NCBI GenBank assembly: GCA_040772505.1
Contig: JAXGYA010000001.1
Span: 620,001-684,000, forward strand
DNA: 64,000 nucleotides
Origin: Mariniphaga sp040772505
GTDB lineage: Bacteria; Bacteroidota; Bacteroidia; Bacteroidales; Prolixibacteraceae
Direction of reading: 5' to 3'
Position 1 is the stretch's first letter, and the number at the start of each line of letters is the position of its first letter. The notes under the pieces were generated by a model that was given only the letters and a program-made list of their open reading frames with translations, made no database searches and had not been told where the DNA came from. Position numbers and translations under genes: made by a program. Below, one piece after another: positions 43,052 through 52,864 of the stretch.

Positions 43052-45010
43052 CTCAAGTTTCCTTCTTTTTAAAATATTGATATTCAATTTGTTATATTTT
43101 CAAATTTTCGTTGATTTTCTTGTTGTTTTTTTGACTTACAGAACATTATACTCATGCAAGCAGTTTATGCAACGTGCTTTTGTTCCAGGACAGGCCCCAA
43201 TAGTTTTAAAATTTCATCTGCCCTCTGATTATCGCGGATTATTTCCTCAAATAATTCCATGCAATCTACCTTTAAAAGTTTGCCTATTGTATTTATAATT
43301 TCCCAAAACAGTTCCAGCAAATATCGACTTATATTTTCCTGTTGTGTCTGTGTGCTCAACATGTCAAAAATGCTCCCTAGACTTTGCCCGTAATGCATCT
43401 GTTTATAGAGCAGGAGCATGATATACTGCATCATGGACAAGGTGGCTGCGGCAATTTGCGAATCAAAGTTACTACATTGGCATTTGCCCAGTTGCAGATA
43501 CTGCTTGGCATCTTTGAAGAAAACTTCAATATTCCACCTGATATGGTAGATTTCCATGAGTTTGTTGAAGCTCAAATCCAGGTCGTTTGTTATCAGGCAT
43601 TTCCATTTTCCACCATTGCCAATCTTTACAAAAAACAGGTTGACCCTGTGATTGCCATACCAAACCGCCACTTTTATGTACCAGGCATTAAACTTGCGGC
43701 TGCGTTTTACTTTTTTCCGATATTTCTTTCGTAGTTCGGCTACCTGTTTCTCCTGCCCGTCCAGGCAGTCGCGGTACAATGTTTTGCCCATTTTCAGCAT
43801 AGCTATCAGCTTTATGCTCCTGCTGCGCAACGATTCGATGCAACAGAGGATTTCTTTTGAAAAGAACCAACTGTCGAACAAGACATATTCAAATACAAAT
43901 CCTTTGTTTATCGCCCTGCGGATCATTTCAACAACCATTTTGGTTTTGCTTTGGTCGGCTTCCTGTTTTCGTTGATAGCCCGGACTGTCCCGGTGCCTCT
44001 CTTTTTTGAACTGTTTCCGGTAGGTTGATGCCGGCAATCCATATAAAGGCGCTGTTTTCTGCTTTTCCTTTACAAGTTTTACCTTTTCCTCCAGGTCAGC
44101 TTCTGCAGCTTTCATGTTTTTTCGAAGTTTCGAGAGCTTTTTTTTGGAGCGGGTTACATATTTCTCCAGCCTCTCAATATCGGATTTTTCACCATTTACT
44201 TTTTCTTTCCGTAACCCAGTGAGCTTTGCCCTGGACTTATTGTGCCGTATTTTGTGTTCCTGGTACGCCGACCGGGCTTCCCGGGCCTTGCACCTCGCTT
44301 TATTGCGCTTGCCACGTGCTTTGTCCAGTTCTTTTCCCCGTTCGCGGTGGAGGGAAAAATCAATCGGTATAAAATTGCTCCCGTCCCAATAACCGCATAC
44401 CAATATTTTGTAGCCAAAAATGAAGTTTCCCGTAACATGGTCATAGACTTTACTCACCCCTTCTATCTTTTTCCCCCTTTTTCCCAGTGGCGAATCGTCA
44501 AATATCAATGCCCTAGTTTGGACTGTGCATCCCCTGATTTGACCAACCAGGTTTAAATACCGTTTGGCAAACAGGTATAAAATGACACGCCAGCAGATAT
44601 ATTCATTGCCCATCAAATCATAGTATGGATTCTTGCTCCCCTGGATACCGGTAGCCTTTCCGAACTGCCGGGAAAAGTAACTGTGGACGTTACGTGCATT
44701 GTAAAACAGCATTACCAACAACGCGGTAAGTATCAGCGTAACATGGATGTTCCCTTGTTTGACTGCCTCAAACTTTCCAAATATGCGCGTATTTCAAAGA
44801 ACTTTAATGTTTCTTCCAGGCAGAGGCCTGTTTTATTGTCGCTATCAATAAATTTTTGAAATTCTCCATTAATTTTCGTACTTTTCGATTGTTGCATGTC
44901 GTATTTGTTTTATAACTAACTCAAATATAGCTTTTTAAGCTATGACATGCAACATTTTTTAATTTTATATGCCTTTAGTTTTCAAATAGTTATCGACAAG
45001 GAAACTTGAG
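43052..45010 (-). mobile_element. IS4-family insertion sequence inside the PUL
   Basis: A 1959-bp element with 13-bp inverted ends: CTCAAGTTTCCTT at 43052-43064 and its complement at 44998-45010. TTAATAA occurs directly outside both ends (43045-43051 and 45011-45017), a likely 7-bp target duplication. It contains one transposase gene, frameshifted near its start. It separates the SusCD part of the locus from the enzyme-like genes. Confidence 0.85.
43165..44897 (-). pseudogene. IS4-family transposase, frameshifted
   Basis: The main frame (43165 to about 44812) has the IS4 signature YHIRWNIEVFFKDAKQYL with the Tyr-Arg-Glu-Lys of the catalytic C-terminus, a DSWFFSKE Asp region near residue 290 and a first Asp in IFDDSPLGKRG near 75. 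The real N-terminus is in another frame: ATG at 44897 reads MQQSKSTKINGEFQKFID and continues to a stop at 44733. The protein sense moves between frames at 44800-44815, since the second frame carries RIFGKFEAVKQGNIHVTLIL. One base has been gained or lost, so the enzyme is probably dead. A long basic coiled-coil (~130-240) is an insert. Confidence 0.8.
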
Positions 45011-45096
45011 TTAATAAAATATGGATTTAATACGTATGTTATTATTATTTATCGGAAAATAGTAGACATATGATTAAATAAGATTTGTGCCACACT

Positions 45097-46068
45097 TTAA
45101 TTATAATTAGAAGGATTTTCATCCTGCCACTCATTTATCCCATCACGAATACGGTTTCTAAAGGTAAGTGTATCTTTTGCATAACACCAATTTCCTATCT
45201 CATTCTGATATTTATAACTCAGAAATATTTTTCTATTCTGAAGTAATTTTGCCCGATTAAAAGTGCTAATACCATCAGGGAGTACCTCATAGGTGGCTCC
45301 CTCCAAACTGCTGATTTCAATATTCTCCCCATTTAAAGTAATAGCAAACTCTGCTTTAGAAGAATTTTTATCACTAACTCCGTTAGCTGTTAACGTCATT
45401 GGTCCTATGGTTTTTAAATTCCATGCATAAGCATCTGGAGAAGGAATCTTTGTTAAGTATGAAATGGTTTCTATTAAATTACCGGAGGCATCTTTTTCTT
45501 CAGTGACACCTCCATGCCAATAGTTTCCAAAAAGCATATTTTCATATCTCAAACCAATAACTGTATAATTATTAGATTCTAATATTGTATCTGCATCAGC
45601 TTCCGTAAGTCTGATGGCTATTGCATAAGAAGCATTAATTGTAGAAGAATCAGCAAGAAATTTAGCTGAATCGGCTTTTAATGTGACTGAACCAGAATGT
45701 TTTCCCTTTTCAATAATAAATTTATTATTATCACTTAACATATAGTAATTACTGGGGATTGGCTTAAGCTCAGATACATTTTTAACTGATTCTTTAATAT
45801 AATTTTGGCCACCTCTCATAATATCAAGAACATTAGGTGAAATTAAGTTGGTATCAATTTGATATTTTACCACTCGATCTCGCTTATTTTCCATTACACC
45901 TCCCAGAACGACACCAAATTCAATTTTCATCCCCTCTCCTACAATTAATGTCCTCACATTAATAGGATATGTAAAATAAACTGAATCATAGTCGTAATCT
46001 AAAATATAATCATCGTAACAAGAAAACATGGTAATGATTATAATAAAAAAAATTATTATTTTATTCAT
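45097..46068 (-). CDS. DUF1735/DUF4361-type surface lipoprotein
   Basis: A 323-residue lipoprotein starting at 46068 (IIIITMFSC lipobox near residue 17). Residues ~20-130 match the DUF1735 (BT_3987-type) domain: VYFTYPINVRTLIVGEGMKI, then GVVLGGVMENKRDRVVKYQI. Residues ~175-320 fit DUF4361 (MLFGNYWHGGV ... FRNRIRDGINEWQDENP). Such proteins occupy the SusE/F position after SusD and are thought to bind glycans at the cell surface. It follows the broken susD by 17 bases. Fifty bases or so later the operon is cut by the IS4 element. Confidence 0.85.
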   Translation of the reverse strand: MNKIIIFFIIIITMFSCYDDYILDYDYDSVYFTYPINVRTLIVGEGMKIEFGVVLGGVMENKRDRVVKYQIDTNLISPNVLDIMRGGQNYIKESVKNVSELKPIPSNYYMLSDNNKFIIEKGKHSGSVTLKADSAKFLADSSTINASYAIAIRLTEADADTILESNNYTVIGLRYENMLFGNYWHGGVTEEKDASGNLIETISYLTKIPSPDAYAWNLKTIGPMTLTANGVSDKNSSKAEFAITLNGENIEISSLEGATYEVLPDGISTFNRAKLLQNRKIFLSYKYQNEIGNWCYAKDTLTFRNRIRDGINEWQDENPSNYN

Positions 46069-46085
46069 AATTGATAGTTTAAATA

Positions 46086-46898
46086 TTATTTCCAATTTTC
46101 CCAACCTTCGTTCTGTACCAAATTACTCATCTTAAGTATTTCACTATACGGGATTGGGAGATAAAATGATGTGAATGAACGATCCTCTACTATATGTTTA
46201 AGCGAATATTCAAAAGACCCATCTTCTTTTTTCTGAACCAAGGCTCCATGAACTGGTTCATTCAAATCGATAATAGAACTGGCCCATCGACGCAAATCAT
46301 AGAATCTATCGCCTTCAAAACAGGTTTCGATCCTCCGCTCATTTTTAATAAATTCATCAAAAACCGTTTTGCCGGCAGCCGCCATTTCATCCAGATATGG
46401 ATCAGTTGAATATCCTTGGGCTCCATCATAGGTTTTACGTGACCGAAGAAAAGCTAAAGCATCTTTAGCTGAAATACCATATCTGGCGGCCTCCAAAGGT
46501 CCCACCACTTGATTTGCTGCTTCCGCAAAAGTAAGTACCATGTGAGCCCAGCGAATATAGTATTTACTGTGAGGGTATCGATTAACAACAGGATCAGACC
46601 AATTTGTCACCATTGCTACAAACTTTTTTATATGGTAATTTGTTCTGCTATTATTACTTTTTTCACCAGCAGCATCTTTCCCCCAATTTTCAAAGGTATA
46701 CATTACCTCTGTTTTTCCCTCACGAATTGCCATAGAACCGTTATAGAAAATGGTACTATAAAACCTTGGGTCTCTGTCTTTATATGGATTTTCAGGATCA
46801 TATCCACTACGCTCATCAGTAATAGGATATCCATTTTTCATCGGAAAAGCATCTACTAAATCCGGTTGCCCCCATACTACCTTCTCCCATAAATCCAC
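46086..46898 (-). CDS. susD: SusD-like protein, C-terminal part (frameshifted from N-terminal part)
   Basis: This frame holds the second half of a SusD/RagB lipoprotein: PDLVDAFPMKNGYPITDERS, PYKDRDPRFYSTIFYNGSM, AEAANQVVGPLEAARYG and the closing TSFYLPIPYSEILKMSNLVQ. The apparent start (MDLWEKVVWGQ) is out-of-frame noise; real coding begins after the G run at 46869-46873. Deleting one G joins it smoothly to the N-terminal frame as GSMGQPDLVDAFPMKNG. The combined protein would be about 594 residues, normal for SusD. Confidence 0.85.
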   Translation of the reverse strand: MDLWEKVVWGQPDLVDAFPMKNGYPITDERSGYDPENPYKDRDPRFYSTIFYNGSMAIREGKTEVMYTFENWGKDAAGEKSNNSRTNYHIKKFVAMVTNWSDPVVNRYPHSKYYIRWAHMVLTFAEAANQVVGPLEAARYGISAKDALAFLRSRKTYDGAQGYSTDPYLDEMAAAGKTVFDEFIKNERRIETCFEGDRFYDLRRWASSIIDLNEPVHGALVQKKEDGSFEYSLKHIVEDRSFTSFYLPIPYSEILKMSNLVQNEGWENWK

Positions 46899-47871
46899 CC
46901 GGGTAAAACATACGTTCCATATTGTCGTTTTTATCTAAATATCTAGCAGACCATATAATGCCTGGAAAATTTGGATTAAACCAGTTTACACCATCTTCAA
47001 AATCAAATCCTCCTGAAACTCCTCCGTCAATTTCTAATTTGAAATCCATAACTTCTTTAGCATATTTTGCAGCCATATCCCAACGGGATACGTCATTATC
47101 AGGATTGAACCTTGGGCTTGCCCACGTAAGGTATACTAACGATTTAATAGCTCGCACAGTAACCCCGTCAATTCGTCCCCAATAACGACTACCGGCATAA
47201 GTTAAATCTCTATCATTTTTAACTAGAAAGTCCCGATGAGCAATTGCTAAATATTTATAAGCCGAATCACAATCAGCAAGAATCTGCTGTACGCATTCAT
47301 CATAAGTATTTCGCTCCAAATTAATTTCTTTTGTTATATCAAGAGGTTTAAGAATAATTGGATATCCAAGCAATTGTCCGTTCATTCCCATTCCTCCGAA
47401 TTTTTGAAGTAAATCCCATTGAAACCAGGCCCTCAAACCAAACGCCTCCCCTTGCAAACGCTCACGTACTAAATTGTTTACATAACCATCAATCAAGTAA
47501 CGTGTATTATATCCCTTGCGATCTTCCAGAAACATATTTAATAAGTTAATAGCTTTGTAATCACGATCCCAGAATGTTTGAAAGGGATCCTGATTTGGAG
47601 TAATTGCTCCGACTGCAAACTTGCGGATACTACTTGAAGTATTTGTTCTCACAGCATTATCGGTGGCGCAATCCATGTAAGCCCCTTCAATGTCGTTATA
47701 ATTTCGGGGTAAGTAATCATAACATTGCTCAACTAATCCTTTCACCATTTCCTGGTATTCCCAAATATCTTCACGTGAATATTCAGCCCTTGGATATGGC
47801 TCAAGAAAATCTAAACAAGAAGCTAACATGATAACCAGAGAATATAATAATATTATTTTTTTTGCATTCAT
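46816..47871 (-). CDS. susD: SusD-like protein, N-terminal part (frameshifted)
   Basis: This frame carries the lipoprotein signal (VIMLASC near residue 19), the SusD start LDFLEPYPRAEYSREDIWEY, and TPR-like helices through NMERMFYPGGFMGEGSMG. About 333 residues are true; after the five-G run at 46869-46873 it reads ~18 wrong residues to the stop at 46816. SusD caps the SusC transporter and binds glycan. Its SusC partner lies 16 bases upstream. If the shift is real, this SusCD pair has no working lid. Confidence 0.85.
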   Translation of the reverse strand: MNAKKIILLYSLVIMLASCLDFLEPYPRAEYSREDIWEYQEMVKGLVEQCYDYLPRNYNDIEGAYMDCATDNAVRTNTSSSIRKFAVGAITPNQDPFQTFWDRDYKAINLLNMFLEDRKGYNTRYLIDGYVNNLVRERLQGEAFGLRAWFQWDLLQKFGGMGMNGQLLGYPIILKPLDITKEINLERNTYDECVQQILADCDSAYKYLAIAHRDFLVKNDRDLTYAGSRYWGRIDGVTVRAIKSLVYLTWASPRFNPDNDVSRWDMAAKYAKEVMDFKLEIDGGVSGGFDFEDGVNWFNPNFPGIIWSARYLDKNDNMERMFYPGGFMGEGSMGATGFSRCFSDEKWISYY

Positions 47872-47887
47872 AATAATTAATTTGAAT

Positions 47888-50800
47888 TTAAAAAGTTAAA
47901 CTAAAACCACCTGTTACAGTTCTGAATAGGGGATATGTACTAACCCCCGAATTTTTCGATTCAGGATCAATATCTTTTACATTTGAGAAAGTAAAAAGGT
48001 TTGCTCCTCTGACAAACAATCTAATCCCGACCGCGCCTGACAACTTAAATATTTCTGTTGGAACATTCCATGCCAATTCAGCATTTTGTATTTTAAAGAA
48101 TCCTCCTTTAATAAGCCAAAAATCGGAATTGACAAAATTGTTGTTTACCTTATAATACCTAATATTTGGATAGGCATTTCCTAAATTATCAAGAACAAAT
48201 TTTGAGTAATTATTATCACCCCATCCATTCCAATAATAATTATTATTTAATAAGATGTCGTTTAATGCATATCCTGTACCTAATATAGACAATTCCAAGT
48301 TCTTGTAATTGATTTTGGCATTTAAAGAATAGTATAATTTTGGCGAGGAACGTCCAATCATGCTCATGTCGTTTTCGTCAATTACCCCGTCTCCGTTTTT
48401 ATCTTCATACTTCAAATCGCTTTTGTGAAGAACATCATCGTAAATTTGATTAGCAGACATTGCCTCCTGATCGCTCTTAAATTTACCCAAATATGTATGT
48501 CCCCAAATAGCATCGACAGGTTTTCCTATTCTTGATTGGTAATCCCAACGGTAATTAGGTTCATCGTACTTTTCATATTTTGAATCCTGAATAATTGCAT
48601 TTCCTCCAATTGAATATTTAAAATTACCAGAGTAATCAGCATATTGTATTGAGGTTTCCAAACCAAAATAGCGTGTTTGTTCATAATTAAAACGTGGCAG
48701 CCAGTTAGAAATCCCAGCAATATCAGGGATGATATTTTGCACTTTTGCCACTTGATCGTAACAGAGATGATTATAGTAGTTGACTTCAACATTAAATTTT
48801 TGCCTAAACAATAAAGCATCAATCCCAATATCATATTCTCTGCGTTTTTCCCATGTTAGTTCAGGGTTTCCAATACGATTTGGGTTTGTACGGTGAACAT
48901 AGTTGTCTGTAGATGAGCCAAACCATTGGGAAGTGGTATAAGCCCCAAATTTTGTTCCACTAAGTAAAGTCCAGTTGTCACGGTAGTAAAATGGTGAAAG
49001 AAAACTTTCGTACCCCAATACACCAGCTTGAGCCCTTAACTTCACATAATCAATAAATTTAACATTATTAAGAAACTCTTCGTCCGAAATAATCCAGCTG
49101 ATGCCGACCGTTGGAGAAAGAATATAACGTTCTTCTTCCGCGAAACTACTTCCGCCTGAATAATTTAAAACTCCTTGAATATTGTATTTATTATCATATG
49201 AATATAATCCTGTTAGTATCCCACTTACTATTCGGTGTGGTTCTCGGTATGTCTCTCTGGTAACCTTTGATTGGTAATAAGTCAACGAACTTTTTAAGCT
49301 GTTTTTTCCAAAATCCTTAGTGTAGTTTAAATTTTGATGAAAAACAAACCGCTGGCTGTAATAGTCGTGCATTTTTGATTCGCCAGAAACCTGAACTGCA
49401 TCGTGAACTCTTGTTAAGACAGTATCTGTATCTACTTTTGTTACCGTGTATCCGGTATAATTTTCTACCTGGCCAGCACGGATAAGATTTAAATTATGAA
49501 AACCAAAATAGCTGCGTGATTTTAATCCTTTTAGTATGCTTGACATATCATAATCTAACGCCACGTTTAACCCGCCATCTCTCACTACTTCTTGATAATA
49601 TCCATTTTCCTCCAAACTCCCAATGGGGTTTTTGGGAAAATCAGAAGTTATAGCATACCATGGTGCTTCAAGTTTAGGATCATCATTGGCATAGATTGGA
49701 AAAGCAATAGGTGATATTGTATTAATATCCTTTATCACACTTTCAAACTCTACAATATCACCTGTTGAAGAATAATTGTAGTTAGGTGATTTCCGGAAGG
49801 AAACTCTCCCAAAAAAATCGAACTGTATTTTTATAAAATTATTAGCCTTAATGTCAATGTTAGAACGTGCGCTTAGATTATCATAAGAAGATTTTGCCCC
49901 CATTTCATATATATCCCCCTCACCATTATAACTCAATGACGAATAATATTTCACATATTCCGTACCTCCTGATGAAGAAAGGTTAATCTTACGGAAGGTC
50001 TTTGTATTATTTAACATTATCTCTCTAAAATTTGTATTTGGATGGAATAAATCATATGGGTCGTTTTTAGCATAAGCAGAAATGTCGTTATTATTATACA
50101 AAGGGTCTAATCCGTCATTGACACGTGCCATATTGTTCAGATGGGCATAATCGCGACCGCTAACTACTTCAGGGAAGCGATCAATCATACTAACTCCTGA
50201 CTCCATATTTATTTTGAGATTACGCTCATTGGCCCTGCCTCGTTTAGTTTTAATAAAAATTATTCCATTAGCACCCGCAGGACCGTACATAGACTTTCCA
50301 ACAATGTCATTTATAATTGTAACCGATTCAATCTCACTAGGATCAATTGGGCTTTCCGTAATATCAATTGGAATATCATCAATAATATAAATCATTTTCT
50401 GTCCTCGTGAAGAAACATTTATTTTTTCTTTCATTGAGTAATCACCAAATCTTTCTTCAGGGCTTATTCCGGGAGCACCGTGATTCTCATTTACGATGAC
50501 CCCAGTAGCAAGACCTGTTAGCGCATTTCTGAAATCGATTGAAGGATAAATAAATTGATCGCTTTTTAAAACAGATGAACCTCCGGTAATTTGTCTTTTC
50601 TTTAAAGAAATAAACGGTAAGGGAACAATATCATCGGAAGTTTTGAACAGTTTTTTCTTTACAAGTGTCACCTCTTTCTTATTTACACCCAATTCATTTA
50701 TAAGGAATACCTTTTTTTCATACCCAAAAAAAGAGATAGTAACATAAGCTTTTGTCTTTGCATTAAATGACACGTTGCCATCTGTATCTGTTGTTGCACA

Positions 50801-50995
50801 AGTTATGCCATTATTAACTAATACAAGAGCATTTGGTATGGCATCCCCATTCTCATCAACCACGTGTAAGCTGACATTGATTATGGATTTGTTTTCAGGC
50901 TTGTCTTGACCCTCAACTCTTCCTGCCAGGAAAACACATAGTAGAGCTATGGCAGCTACACTGATTTTTTTATATAATATAAATTTAACATTCAT
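47888..50995 (-). CDS. susC: SusC/RagA-type TonB-linked outer-membrane transporter (second pair)
   Basis: A 1035-residue TonB-dependent transporter with a signal peptide (residues 1-29, ending RVEGQ). A divergent carboxypeptidase-D regulatory-like domain (VVDENGDAIPNALVLVNNG) is at ~40-115. The plug begins ~130, with VINIDD-type segments such as MIYIIDDIPIDITESPIDPS and IIFIKTKRGR near 245. The rest is the 22-strand barrel ending in the aromatic residue TVTGGFSLTF. It imports oligosaccharides with TonB energy. No STN domain, so it is not expected to signal to FecR itself. Partner SusD follows. Confidence 0.93.
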   Translation of the reverse strand: MNVKFILYKKISVAAIALLCVFLAGRVEGQDKPENKSIINVSLHVVDENGDAIPNALVLVNNGITCATTDTDGNVSFNAKTKAYVTISFFGYEKKVFLINELGVNKKEVTLVKKKLFKTSDDIVPLPFISLKKRQITGGSSVLKSDQFIYPSIDFRNALTGLATGVIVNENHGAPGISPEERFGDYSMKEKINVSSRGQKMIYIIDDIPIDITESPIDPSEIESVTIINDIVGKSMYGPAGANGIIFIKTKRGRANERNLKINMESGVSMIDRFPEVVSGRDYAHLNNMARVNDGLDPLYNNNDISAYAKNDPYDLFHPNTNFREIMLNNTKTFRKINLSSSGGTEYVKYYSSLSYNGEGDIYEMGAKSSYDNLSARSNIDIKANNFIKIQFDFFGRVSFRKSPNYNYSSTGDIVEFESVIKDINTISPIAFPIYANDDPKLEAPWYAITSDFPKNPIGSLEENGYYQEVVRDGGLNVALDYDMSSILKGLKSRSYFGFHNLNLIRAGQVENYTGYTVTKVDTDTVLTRVHDAVQVSGESKMHDYYSQRFVFHQNLNYTKDFGKNSLKSSLTYYQSKVTRETYREPHRIVSGILTGLYSYDNKYNIQGVLNYSGGSSFAEEERYILSPTVGISWIISDEEFLNNVKFIDYVKLRAQAGVLGYESFLSPFYYRDNWTLLSGTKFGAYTTSQWFGSSTDNYVHRTNPNRIGNPELTWEKRREYDIGIDALLFRQKFNVEVNYYNHLCYDQVAKVQNIIPDIAGISNWLPRFNYEQTRYFGLETSIQYADYSGNFKYSIGGNAIIQDSKYEKYDEPNYRWDYQSRIGKPVDAIWGHTYLGKFKSDQEAMSANQIYDDVLHKSDLKYEDKNGDGVIDENDMSMIGRSSPKLYYSLNAKINYKNLELSILGTGYALNDILLNNNYYWNGWGDNNYSKFVLDNLGNAYPNIRYYKVNNNFVNSDFWLIKGGFFKIQNAELAWNVPTEIFKLSGAVGIRLFVRGANLFTFSNVKDIDPESKNSGVSTYPLFRTVTGGFSLTF

Positions 50996-51018
50996 AGTTT
51001 ATAATTTTTGGATTATTG

Positions 51019-52848
51019 TTACCAAATTTCGTTGGGTACAAAATTTATTGTATTGAAATTATCACTCGGATGGAAAGGTAGATACATCATGGCTTCTTTC
51101 CAAATAGTTTGTCTTTCTTCAGGTAAAGGAACACGCGTATATTTAAATCCAGTTGGATATGTGTCACTTACTTCAACTTTTTCTATATCCACACCCATTA
51201 GCGTACTGCTCATTGCCTGTGCAACATCTAACCAGCGACGAATATCATGATAATAATGATTGTTCTCAACAAAAAATTCTTTTGTGCGTTCACATTTTAT
51301 TCTATTCCGAAAAATTTCTTTGCCTCCCGTAAATTCAGGTAAGACATCTACATGACCGAGGCGGTTACGGATTAAATTGACTGCCTGAACAGCAGACATT
51401 GAAGCGCCTGGCGCTGGTGTGTTGGGGCCGTAAGCTTCATTTGCAGCCTCGGCATAATTTAAGTATAGTTCACCCAACCTTATAATTGGATCAGTATATT
51501 TGGTTCGGGTTTTATTTTTTACACTTTCACCTGCCCAATATTTTTGTTGCATATATCCAGTTTTAGTAATGCCTTGGTAGGCAGGATTTAAAAATTGTCC
51601 ATACTGTATTGTGCCTTCAGTTAATTCCCAATAGATATCTGCCGCACCAAAACCGACTAAAGGAGCTTGGTTATAAATGATGTCCATGTAAAACCTTGGT
51701 TCTCGATCTTTATATGGATCTTGTTCGTTGTAATGACCTTTGGCAGCAGCAGCTTCACGGTCTGCCGATGTATTTAAAGGATCACCCCATTTTGTCTCAT
51801 ATCTGTCAATATGGTTCTGTGTTGGACAAATACCTGAAGCAGAATTCTTGCTGTCCATAATAATAGCACCCTGAAAAGCAGCAAGATCACCACTGTTCCA
51901 GTTATAATTACCGGCATAAAAACCCCATAATTGTTCATTACTATATTCAGCTTCAACAAAATTTTTCTTGTAATTATTAACCGGTAACAATTCATATCCA
52001 TATTGTTTTGCTATTTCAATGGCTTCCCAAGATACTTTGGCAGCATCTTCCCATGCAGTAATACCTTTACCTTGATCATTATTTAAAGGACTAGCAGCAT
52101 ACAATAATGCACGGGATTTGAAAGCTTTAGCCGCAACACCATTTGGACGAAACATATTTTCATTAGTCAGGTGACCAGAACCTGAAAGTGCATCACGCCG
52201 CATGAGATTTGCTTTTTCAAAATATATTAGAGCTGTGTCCATATCAAGGGCAACGCTCCTAAAGCTTTCATATTTAGAAGGACGTGCAAGATCCCATTCA
52301 TCATCTCCCTTAATTACATGGGTAATATGAGGCATGGGCCCCCAAAAACGCATTAGTTCAAAATGGGCGAATCCCCGATAAAAATATGCCTGCGCCATTA
52401 TATCATTTTTATCTCTCTCTGTGACATCTGTAATCTTGTCAATTTTTTCTATCGCCATGTTGGATCTGCGAATGACCTGAAACATTGAAGCAAGTATAGG
52501 TCGGTGTGCGGAGTGTGTACTATAAGTATAATTACCGATTAAACCAGCCATATTGCCTTTTTTAATAGCGTGATTTTGTCTGTATCGTCCCTGATCCTGA
52601 ATATCGGTAAGACAGTCAAATGTGTATTTCTGACCCCATAACGCCAACCAAAGGCCGAATGCATTTTGTATTTCGTAATCAGGATGGTTCCAAATGACAT
52701 CGAAGTATCTCATAAAATTTGCATACGTAGAAAACACCTCGTTTTCACTCAATCCTGCTTCGGGTTCCCTGTCTAAGTAATCCTCTAAACACGAAGGTGT
52801 TATTATGTTCAATAAGGCTATGATCAGTAAAACAATAATTTTTTTCAT
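51019..52848 (-). CDS. susD: SusD/RagB-type glycan-binding lipoprotein (first pair)
   Basis: A 609-residue surface lipoprotein (NIITPSC lipobox near residue 20; then LEDYLDREPEAGLSENEVF). It has the SusD TPR-like core: RSNMAIEKIDKITDVTERDK, FAHFELMRFWGPMPHITHV, and YLNYAEAANEAYGPNTPAPG. The C-terminus has PFHPSDNFNTINFVPN. Intact and of normal length. It pairs with the STN-bearing SusC 16 bases upstream and precedes the second SusC by 23 bases. Confidence 0.93.
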   Translation of the reverse strand: MKKIIVLLIIALLNIITPSCLEDYLDREPEAGLSENEVFSTYANFMRYFDVIWNHPDYEIQNAFGLWLALWGQKYTFDCLTDIQDQGRYRQNHAIKKGNMAGLIGNYTYSTHSAHRPILASMFQVIRRSNMAIEKIDKITDVTERDKNDIMAQAYFYRGFAHFELMRFWGPMPHITHVIKGDDEWDLARPSKYESFRSVALDMDTALIYFEKANLMRRDALSGSGHLTNENMFRPNGVAAKAFKSRALLYAASPLNNDQGKGITAWEDAAKVSWEAIEIAKQYGYELLPVNNYKKNFVEAEYSNEQLWGFYAGNYNWNSGDLAAFQGAIIMDSKNSASGICPTQNHIDRYETKWGDPLNTSADREAAAAKGHYNEQDPYKDREPRFYMDIIYNQAPLVGFGAADIYWELTEGTIQYGQFLNPAYQGITKTGYMQQKYWAGESVKNKTRTKYTDPIIRLGELYLNYAEAANEAYGPNTPAPGASMSAVQAVNLIRNRLGHVDVLPEFTGGKEIFRNRIKCERTKEFFVENNHYYHDIRRWLDVAQAMSSTLMGVDIEKVEVSDTYPTGFKYTRVPLPEERQTIWKEAMMYLPFHPSDNFNTINFVPNEIW

Positions 52849-52864
52849 TCTATTCGCTTTTTAA

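Noticed and set aside
44733..44897. Separate 54-residue gene upstream of the IS4 transposase
   Set aside because: Its position and the frame change show it is the transposase N-terminus, not an independent gene.
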